Shown here in pieces: positions 1 through 5,407 of a stretch of 15,693 nt of DNA (positions are counted from its first letter, which is position 1; each line of letters opens with the position of its first letter). The notes below the pieces were generated by a model. That model saw only the letters and a program-made list of their open reading frames with translations. It ran no database searches and was not told where the DNA came from. The stretch covers positions 8,399-24,091 of the forward strand of contig DARQ01000131.1 in the NCBI GenBank assembly GCA_002503395.1, in the 5' to 3' direction. This DNA is from Euryarchaeota archaeon UBA60 (lineage in GTDB: Archaea; Thermoplasmatota; Poseidoniia; Poseidoniales; Poseidoniaceae). The position numbers and the translations under genes are program-made.

Positions 1-1379
1 CCCTCTCCCCAGACGATGACGAGGTCCTCATGCGGCAGAAGAAGGGATGAATCCGAACCATACGACTGCCCACCGTCCGCAATCTGTCCGACGATTCCCG
101 ACATTATCCAGCAGGAGAGCAACAGGCCGGTGGCCAACCACAGGCGCGACGAGCCCAGCAATGAACGACGTTCCTTCGGAACGAGGGCAAGAATGAATGG
201 AATCACCAATAAGAATAGACCGAGGAAGTATTTGAACATCATATCGTCGACCTCGCCCTCGGTACCAGAGACCGAGGCATTACCCGAGGTAGAACCATCC
301 TTGGACTCGATCTCCTGTGAGGAATCGAAGAAGGTGGAATTGCTGAAGGTGGTGCCGAACATGCCGGTCTGCCAGTCGACCACCACCGTCGACCAGTCTC
401 CATCCTCATCCATCACCTGATAGGTCTGGCTATGCACCATCCATGGTAGAAAAAGCGCGGTGATGAGCAATAGCATGGCCAGGGAGGCAGCAAGCGAAGG
501 TAACACCAGCGCCGCCTTCTCAACCCTGCTGCCTAAACCATCATTCTCCGACAGAGCGGCCGAATCAGAGGACCTGAAAAGAGCCGAAGGATGTGAAGAA
601 CGGCTCTCTCCCAACCAACCCGGGGAAAGCGCTTCGAGGAAATGAAGCAGGAACAGAGGGATGACCATCAGCAGTGCCAGCAACTCCAACCACATGGCAA
701 TGCCCGGTGCCCACGATACCGTCTCGGAGGGACCATCCGCGGTTGAACTCTTGGACTCACCGAACAGCCCACCCTCAAAATCGACATGGCCGAGCGCCTC
801 GGGAGCAGCATCGCCCAGGGTGAAGAAATCAGCCAGCCCAAACATCAGCAGAATCACGACCAGCAGTGCCGCCAGAGCAGCGGCTCCCTCAACGATACGA
901 GGAGCAACACGGTTGAACCAACCATCACTGCTACGCTCAAACAACAGCAGAACCAACAGCAGTGAGAACAGCAATGTCCACCATATCATCTGGCCATGTG
1001 CAGATGCAATCTCACCGTTATCAAGTGTTTTCTCATTGAGATTTGCATGATTGATTCCCTCGCCGTGCGAGGTCGAGTATTCACTATCGATGCCAGCAAG
1101 ATAGTCGGGGCTCTCGTTGCTGTCAGCGAACTCGTTCATGCCGATGACCTCGACATCAACCCGCTCCTGATAGAGGGTGTACTCCCAAATCATCTTGGTC
1201 TCGGCTGGACTCTCGCCCTCGACCGTCAAGGATTGCAGGGGAAGGTAGGAGGCCGCGCCGACCAATATTATCACAATAATCGGTAACCAGGTTCTCAAGG
1301 CAGCCTGCCGAAGGCCGAGGCCATCGAGAAAAGCCGGTCTGTCAGGCAGTGGTATCCGATGCACCTCATCATCGCCCAT
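1..1379 (-). CDS. Multi-pass membrane protein, partial (C-terminus beyond left edge)
   Basis: An open minus-strand frame starts at the ATG at 1379-1377 and stays open for 459 codons to the window edge, so the C-terminus is missing. Hydrophobic segments lie near residues 31-47, 131-147, 163-184, 227-247, 290-312, 382-400 and 411-431, about seven membrane passes. The loops between them are acidic and rich in Ser and Gly (around 50-130, 185-225 and 313-380). The loop at 313-380 carries NST and NAS sequons, which suggests an extracytoplasmic face. The N-terminal 30 residues have no signal peptide, and residues 251-289 are a Ser-rich cytoplasmic-looking linker. I recognise no catalytic motif and assign no function. 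A TATA-like box about 25 nt upstream suggests a leaderless message. The plus-strand open frames in this region are antisense shadows. Confidence 0.8.
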   Translation of the reverse strand, partial: MGDDEVHRIPLPDRPAFLDGLGLRQAALRTWLPIIVIILVGAASYLPLQSLTVEGESPAETKMIWEYTLYQERVDVEVIGMNEFADSNESPDYLAGIDSEYSTSHGEGINHANLNEKTLDNGEIASAHGQMIWWTLLFSLLLVLLLFERSSDGWFNRVAPRIVEGAAALAALLVVILLMFGLADFFTLGDAAPEALGHVDFEGGLFGESKSSTADGPSETVSWAPGIAMWLELLALLMVIPLFLLHFLEALSPGWLGESRSSHPSALFRSSDSAALSENDGLGSRVEKAALVLPSLAASLAMLLLITALFLPWMVHSQTYQVMDEDGDWSTVVVDWQTGMFGTTFSNSTFFDSSQEIESKDGSTSGNASVSGTEGEVDDMMFKYFLGLFLLVIPFILALVPKERRSLLGSSRLWLATGLLLSCWIMSGIVGQIADGGQSYGSDSSLLLPHEDLVIVWGE

Positions 1380-1400
1380 GACACTAGACGATTACCCTAC

Positions 1401-1410
1401 AATATCAAAT
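1401..1410 (-). promoter_or_regulatory. TATA-like box of the membrane-protein gene
   Basis: On the minus strand the sequence reads ATTTGATATT, ending 21 nt before the ATG at 1379. This matches the spacing of an archaeal TATA box for a leaderless or near-leaderless transcript. There is no good Shine-Dalgarno sequence between box and start, which fits. The call rests on composition and spacing only. Confidence 0.4.
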
Positions 1411-1496
1411 GAGCCCCGGCAGATGCGGCACTATTGATGCACCACGGAGTGGACGGAGGCTTCGTCGGCTCTGGAATCTTCAAGTCCAAAGACCCG

Positions 1497-1511
1497 AGGC
1501 CGTGAAGGCCT
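1497..1511. other. Short hairpin in the 1380-1560 intergenic region
   Basis: AGGCC (1497-1501) and GGCCT (1507-1511) form a 5-bp perfect stem with a GTGAA loop. It lies downstream of the 79-residue orphan gene and upstream of the membrane-protein promoter. It could contribute to transcript 3' end formation, but there is no adjacent T-tract, so this is a weak structural call. The rest of the 180-bp gap shows only the repeat at 1533-1554 and the TATA-like box at 1401-1410. Confidence 0.25.
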
Positions 1512-1532
1512 AACTTCGTAGCAATATGTAGC

Positions 1533-1554
1533 GGCCTTCGGTGGTCTTCGGTGG
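1533..1554 (-). repeat. Post-stop repeat element, copy B (22 nt)
   Basis: The plus strand reads GGCCTTCG, GTGG, T, CTTCGGTGG. Aligned with 14409-14433 it matches at 21 of 22 positions; the other copy has a 3-nt CCA insertion and an A for the single T. On the minus strand, the direction of the neighbouring gene, the element starts exactly 6 nt after the stop codon at 1561-1563. The other copy has the same orientation and spacing relative to its own gene. Copy B also contains a 10-nt-period internal repeat, CTTCGGTGG at 1536-1544 and 1546-1554. A role in 3' end formation or as a small dispersed element is inference. Confidence 0.6.
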
Positions 1555-1560
1555 CACCGA

Positions 1561-1800
1561 CTATGAGAGTGGGTGCCCGACTCCCTTTTCGCCAAGCGTC
1601 CACTTCAATGTCTTGACCACTCCCTCAAGGGCCTTGTAATTACGCGCCGCCTCTTTCATCCCGTCACGGTCTCCATCGCGTTGGCACTGCTCGAACCACT
1701 CCTTCCATTGAGCGATACGGTCCTCCGCCTTCTCTAGCATCAATTCGATTTCCTCCCAGGTACGTTCATACGACCTTTCAGGAGTTTCGCCATTGGGCAT
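1561..1800 (-). CDS. Small helical protein of unknown function (79 aa)
   Basis: The frame encodes a 79-residue, charged and Trp-containing protein that looks mostly helical (residues 10-70). Amphipathic stretches occur around residues 11-40 and 46-70, consistent with two helices forming a hairpin or small coiled coil. A Gly/Asp turn (RDGDRDG, about 41-47) separates them. I prefer the ATG at 1800: a GGGG motif lies 8 nt upstream and a TATA-like box about 38 nt upstream. A TTG nine codons earlier would extend the frame to 1827 but lies closer to the TATA-like box. There is no signal peptide or membrane segment. I do not recognise the family. The gene stands alone after the terminator-like end of the coiled-coil gene, and the repeat element begins 6 nt after its stop. 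Confidence 0.6.
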   Translation of the reverse strand: MPNGETPERSYERTWEEIELMLEKAEDRIAQWKEWFEQCQRDGDRDGMKEAARNYKALEGVVKTLKWTLGEKGVGHPLS

Positions 1801-1837
1801 CTCTATTTCCCCAGTTAACAATAACAAGGAAAACGGG

Positions 1838-1845
1838 TATAATAA
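1838..1845 (-). promoter_or_regulatory. TATA-like box of the small helical protein gene
   Basis: The minus strand reads TTATTATA within an AT-rich stretch (TTTAGTTATTATACC). It lies about 38 nt before the ATG at 1800, so a start site 25 nt downstream of the box would leave a leader of roughly 15 nt carrying the GGGG motif. Placement agrees with an archaeal promoter. Confidence 0.45.
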
Positions 1846-1934
1846 CTAAACGCCGGCATGCGGAAAATTGCTCATTCCAATGTTGAAGATTAGTTGACGC
1901 AGGTAGTGGCGTGTGAAGATGATGAGACCGGGGT

Positions 1935-1980
1935 TGAGAAAAATGAAAATCTCACTTCTTCCCGGGATTGGAACGGGAAG
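1935..1980 (-). terminator. Candidate terminator at the end of the coiled-coil gene
   Basis: CTTCCCG (1958-1964) and CGGGAAG (1974-1980) form a 7-bp perfect inverted repeat with a 9-nt loop, overlapping the last codons of the coiled-coil gene. On the minus strand it is followed, across the stop codon, by GAGATTTTCATTTTTCTC, which contains T4 and T5 runs. Archaeal termination depends mainly on T-rich stretches, so the T-tract may matter more than the stem. The position fits the end of the unit running from 8141. Confidence 0.45.
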
Positions 1981-3019
1981 CAGAAAAGGTGGTTCCTTTC
2001 TTCTTCTTTTTTCGTCCTGACCCGCCTCGCCCATCACTGGTGGCTCGTGTGGCATCCTCGGGATTACCAAAGCGCCCAGATGGGTCTGATGCTAGAGTTC
2101 CACCCATCGACAATTCGCCGCTGGCAAGTAATTCACTGACCAGTTGGTCGGCGACACCATCATCTTCAGCGCCGGTTTTCATCTCCGCCGCAACCGCCGC
2201 ATTGTGTTCGGTCATCCACGACTTACGCTCTTTCCTCTGCGCCTCCAATTCACCGCGAATCTCGGTGACCTGCGACATCAGATCGGCAATCTTCTCATGC
2301 ACGGCATTGGCCTTCTCCTTTTCGGAAACAAATTCCTCGTGCAAACGGTCGCCCTCGGCCTTGAGGAAATCTCTCTCGGAGAACATCTCATCGAGTCCGT
2401 CCTTCATGCCATCGGCGATTTCGACCTGCTCCAACATCGCTTGGTGGGAGATGTCGGCTTCGGCTTTGAGGGTGGCAATCGCGGCATCAACATCGGTGAG
2501 GTCAACTTTGACAATCTCGAATTGCTCCACTTCCGGCTCGAGTTCCTTGATTCTCCGACGCATATTCTTGATGTCATTGAGATATTCCTTCTCCTTCACC
2601 AGCGATACTCTACCGCTGGTCTCCATCAATACTTCCAATGTTGAGATTTCGGAAATTAATCTGCTGTATTCTCCAGCAGCTGAGCGACCACCTTTCTCAT
2701 CGTCGCGATTCGATTTCTGCCTGCCGAATAAATCCTTCATCTGTTGCTGAATTGAATTACGCCGAGCCTTGTGCTGAGCAATCAAATCGCGCACCGCCTT
2801 GCGCTCTGCCAATTTTTCATCGAGCAATTCTCGGTGCTCCTTGTAGCGCTTCTGCATGGCGTTGCGCTGGTCGGCTGAACGGTGCGCGGAATCGTTCAGG
2901 TTGCCCCTTGTGTCACGCATCTTTCGCACTTTGATTTCCATCGCGGTCAAACGCTCGCGCAGGTCGGCATCGAGATGGTCGGAATCCGAATCCTGACCAC
3001 GTGCTCCAGCCTTGCTCAT
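1952..3019 (-). CDS. Long coiled-coil protein, COG1340-like, with Lys-rich tail
   Basis: The 355-residue product is almost wholly charged helix. Coiled-coil stretches span roughly 15-100, 118-175 and 180-280. A low-complexity acidic and Gly-rich segment follows (about 283-336), ending in a basic tail with KKKKK at 337-341 and KK at the end. The motif SHQAMLE at 191-197, followed by H-containing heptads (RLHEEF at 225-230, AVHEKI at 239-244), resembles archaeal COG1340-type uncharacterised coiled-coil proteins and recurs in two other proteins in this window. It has no signal peptide or membrane segment and is probably cytoplasmic. The ATG at 3019 is preceded by a G6 run 1 nt upstream. The gene lies 55 nt after the membrane-protein gene, as the last gene of the unit. 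A CTATAG sequence near 3065 could be an internal promoter. Function is unknown; scaffold, nucleic-acid binding or cytoskeletal roles are all possible. Confidence 0.8.
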   Translation of the reverse strand: MSKAGARGQDSDSDHLDADLRERLTAMEIKVRKMRDTRGNLNDSAHRSADQRNAMQKRYKEHRELLDEKLAERKAVRDLIAQHKARRNSIQQQMKDLFGRQKSNRDDEKGGRSAAGEYSRLISEISTLEVLMETSGRVSLVKEKEYLNDIKNMRRRIKELEPEVEQFEIVKVDLTDVDAAIATLKAEADISHQAMLEQVEIADGMKDGLDEMFSERDFLKAEGDRLHEEFVSEKEKANAVHEKIADLMSQVTEIRGELEAQRKERKSWMTEHNAAVAAEMKTGAEDDGVADQLVSELLASGELSMGGTLASDPSGRFGNPEDATRATSDGRGGSGRKKKKKGTTFSASRSNPGKK

Positions 3020-3074
3020 ACCCCCCGCGAAAGAATGGAAGGTTTCAAGCCTGCGCTGTGGCGGCTATAGTTTC

Positions 3075-4724
3075 TCAACTGAAAAAAAGTCCCCAGTGGC
3101 CGAGGATACCGATGGCCATGCCGAACAGGCTGAAACCGAGCAATAGGATGCCGGTTCCTGCCGATAAGCGACGATTGTATTCAGAACGAACCCGGACATT
3201 TATCTGCCGCCCGTAAATCAATTCTCCACCGGGTTCCTCAATTCTGACCGAGACTGTTGACTCGCCGAGGTGTAATGGCAATAACGTCTGCCACAGCATC
3301 AGCGAGGCGCCGAGAATATCCCCCATGAGGCTGATGACGTCGGTCATGTCACCAGAATCAAAACCCGCCAATTCAGATTTTCCCGACAGGATATTCAGGC
3401 CGGGCTTCAACTTGCAGGTATAGGAAAAATCACCGGGACGGAAATCCGGGCTTTGGATTCTCAACACCACTCGCTTTTCTTCGCCGGTATTGTTGAACAT
3501 CAGACAGAACAGGTTTGCACGATCGAACACAACTGTCTCCATATCGACATCAACTATCAACTGCTGCGCTCGCATATCCTCGAGTTTGGCGGCTATCTTG
3601 TGGCGCAATCGCTCGACCAGGCGGAAGAATGCCGGTACTCTCTCAGCAGCGCGACGCAACAGTCTAGTCCACAACTCATCATCAAACCATTCATGGTTGA
3701 CGATTCCATTAAAGTGTTCATCGCGAATGAATTCCAGCACCTTTTCCTTACGTTGTGATGTATCTATCAGCCCCTCGCGGTAGAGGTGGTGCAGCATGAA
3801 TAATTTCTCTTGCGCGAACGAACGGTCAAGGCCCGGACGCAGGGCCTTGTGAAAATCGCGCAGGAAAGAATCGAACCTACTCGCCAACAGAGGGTCCATG
3901 TGATTGGTGAGCACCTCGGTGAATACACGGTCCAGTGTGGCGGGGTGAAGTGGTGGGCTATAGGCATCGAGCAACCCCCAGCGCTCGCACACATTGTACG
4001 ATTTGCGTTCACGCATCAAGTGATGCGCCAAACCCATCAACGACATACAGGTGGCGAAAAGCATAGCCAGTTTGCCGAATTCAGTATTGATTCCTGCCAG
4101 AAACGAGCCACAGGCGCAAGCCATCGCCACGGCGATGATGATCAGTGCGAGATTTCGGTGTTGAATCACACCCGAGGTATGGTTCATCAGAGCACTGGTG
4201 CCATGCATACTTTCCAATGGCCGGCCCTCGATTCGGTAGCGAATGCCCTCGATTCGGAAGATGGCGTGAGTAGTTGCGTACCGCTGGCGGGTAATCACGA
4301 GAATGCCCAGATCACCGAATAACACGACCAAGCCGAGAAAGGCCATTCCCTGAGCGAAGTTCAACGACAGCGAAGCCTCGACGCTGTCCATCCACCAGGT
4401 TGGTGAGACCTCGCCCGCGAACCATGATAGGAAGAAGAAAATCGTTCCGACCGCGGGGAGGATTATCAGTAACCGAAGGCCATCGGAAAGGAAAAGTCGG
4501 TCTAAATTGACTAGATGTTCCTCTCGCCGTACCAAACGGTCACGCATCTTCTGGAGATTGGCGATTTTCTCTTCATCAGTAATGTGTTCTCCATCGCCGC
4601 CATCGTTGCCCTCGGACTTTGATTCCAGAGGTATCTCAAAGTTGTCTTCAGCCATGCTGAGGTCTTTGGCGTTGGCAGCATCTGGTTCTGCTACCGGCTC
4701 GTCAGTATCATTTTCCTCGCCCAT
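3075..4724 (-). CDS. Five-pass membrane protein with large soluble domain
   Basis: The 549-residue protein starts with an acidic, disordered segment (1-50) and a charged helix (51-75). Hydrophobic segments follow near 83-103, 123-145, 191-211 and 215-235. A soluble region (about 240-525) comes next, then a final membrane helix (about 527-547) at the very C-terminus. Positive charges after segment four (MRERK) and before segment one (RDRLVRR) place the N-terminus and the soluble region in the cytoplasm. The soluble region is helical to about 385; the remainder (about 390-520) looks like beta strands. I see no catalytic motif and cannot name the family. The ATG at 4724 follows the DtxR-family gene by 9 nt, and its ribosome-binding site overlaps that gene's stop codon, so the two are probably translationally coupled. 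A T7 run occurs at its 3' end on the coding strand. Confidence 0.85.
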   Translation of the reverse strand: MGEENDTDEPVAEPDAANAKDLSMAEDNFEIPLESKSEGNDGGDGEHITDEEKIANLQKMRDRLVRREEHLVNLDRLFLSDGLRLLIILPAVGTIFFFLSWFAGEVSPTWWMDSVEASLSLNFAQGMAFLGLVVLFGDLGILVITRQRYATTHAIFRIEGIRYRIEGRPLESMHGTSALMNHTSGVIQHRNLALIIIAVAMACACGSFLAGINTEFGKLAMLFATCMSLMGLAHHLMRERKSYNVCERWGLLDAYSPPLHPATLDRVFTEVLTNHMDPLLASRFDSFLRDFHKALRPGLDRSFAQEKLFMLHHLYREGLIDTSQRKEKVLEFIRDEHFNGIVNHEWFDDELWTRLLRRAAERVPAFFRLVERLRHKIAAKLEDMRAQQLIVDVDMETVVFDRANLFCLMFNNTGEEKRVVLRIQSPDFRPGDFSYTCKLKPGLNILSGKSELAGFDSGDMTDVISLMGDILGASLMLWQTLLPLHLGESTVSVRIEEPGGELIYGRQINVRVRSEYNRRLSAGTGILLLGFSLFGMAIGILGHWGLFFS

Positions 4725-4727
4725 ATT

Positions 4728-4735
4728 CCAACCTC
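4728..4735 (-). promoter_or_regulatory. Ribosome-binding site overlapping the DtxR-family stop codon
   Basis: The minus strand reads CTGAGGTTGGAATATG across the junction. The TGA ends the DtxR-family gene and GAGGTTGG (4735-4728) lies 3 nt before the ATG at 4724. The arrangement mirrors the preceding junction and suggests translational coupling. Confidence 0.6.
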
Positions 4736-5396
4736 AGAGACTTTCCCTCGTCTTGACCAACACTTTGTGCAATATCGAATCATCGATGTCGATGTCTGCC
4801 CCGTCTACTCGCCAACCGCTACCCGTGTTGAGGATTTCTGCGCCGATTGAAATCCCTACACTGTTGAGTAATTCCTTATTTCCTGATGGCGAGGCGATGA
4901 CCAAGATTTCTCCTCTCTGCCCACTACCCAGAGTTGAAGCTTGAACCAATGGTTGCTTGGGAAACGGTGAATGACGGTTTTCGGGGGGTGGTATCGGGCG
5001 CCCGCTCGGGTCGACATCGGGCCTACCTAGCAATTCATCAAGAGTCCATTCCAGTTCATCATCAACCGCGTGTTCCATCCGGCACGCGGCCTCGTGAACA
5101 TCACCCTGAAAATTCATGACCTCGACCAATAATACCTCAAGTAACCGATGTCGACGTTTCATCGTCCGCCCGAAGGACAATCCTGAGGCGGTTAGTCTAG
5201 CACCCTTGTAGGGCTCGTAGTTCAGATACCCCTTGCCGGCCAAACGCTGGATCATCTCGGTTGCCGAGGCTGGACTGACCTTCAATGCCGCGGCGACCTC
5301 GCCATTGCGAACCACTTCATCACCGTTCTTCTCGTAAAAATCGTAGAAGGCTTCCATATACTGCTCTTCGTGCTCCTCAAAATGACCGGAAACCAA
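4734..5396 (-). CDS. DtxR-family metal-dependent transcriptional regulator
   Basis: The 220-residue product has the family architecture. A winged helix-turn-helix spans about residues 8-75 (recognition helix near SPASATEMIQRL, 41-52). A metal-binding dimerisation domain spans about 76-140, and a C-terminal FeoA/SH3-like domain about 148-218. H83, E87, H101, C105, E108 and H109 align with the two metal sites of DtxR (H79, E83, H98, C102, E105, H106). Keeping the Cys favours an iron-type DtxR/IdeR regulator over MntR. Q12 appears to align with the family's N-terminal metal ligand (Met10 in DtxR, Asp8 in MntR). The start is TTG, supported by a strong GAGGTGA ribosome-binding site and by the need to keep the first helix. 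The gene sits between a surface protein and a membrane protein, with no transporter gene nearby. Metal-dependent repression of its own operon is the likely mode, by inference. Confidence 0.92.
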   Translation of the reverse strand: MVSGHFEEHEEQYMEAFYDFYEKNGDEVVRNGEVAAALKVSPASATEMIQRLAGKGYLNYEPYKGARLTASGLSFGRTMKRRHRLLEVLLVEVMNFQGDVHEAACRMEHAVDDELEWTLDELLGRPDVDPSGRPIPPPENRHSPFPKQPLVQASTLGSGQRGEILVIASPSGNKELLNSVGISIGAEILNTGSGWRVDGADIDIDDSILHKVLVKTRESL

Positions 5397-5400
5397 TTTC

Positions 5401-5407
5401 TCACCTC
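5401..5407 (-). promoter_or_regulatory. Ribosome-binding site that fixes the TTG start of the DtxR-family gene
   Basis: The minus strand reads CTGAGGTGAGAAATTG. GAGGTGA lies 4 nt before the TTG at 5396 and overlaps the stop codon (TGA, 5408-5406) of the upstream surface-protein gene. This decides the non-ATG start and points to coupled translation. Confidence 0.65.

Noticed and set aside
1397..1603. A 68-codon minus-strand frame in the gap after the small orphan gene.
   Set aside because: It overlaps the orphan's coding region in another frame, includes the repeat element and TATA-like box, and has no helical or domain pattern.
1968..2750. A long plus-strand open frame (260 codons) antisense to the coiled-coil gene at 1952-3019.
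   Set aside because: The minus frame encodes a coherent charged coiled coil with a plausible ribosome site. The plus frame is Ser/Phe-rich without a family resemblance and reflects codon bias of the opposite strand.
3810..4322. A 170-codon plus-strand frame inside the membrane-protein gene.
   Set aside because: It is antisense to a 549-residue minus frame with clear hydrophobic segments and has no promoter or recognisable domain.
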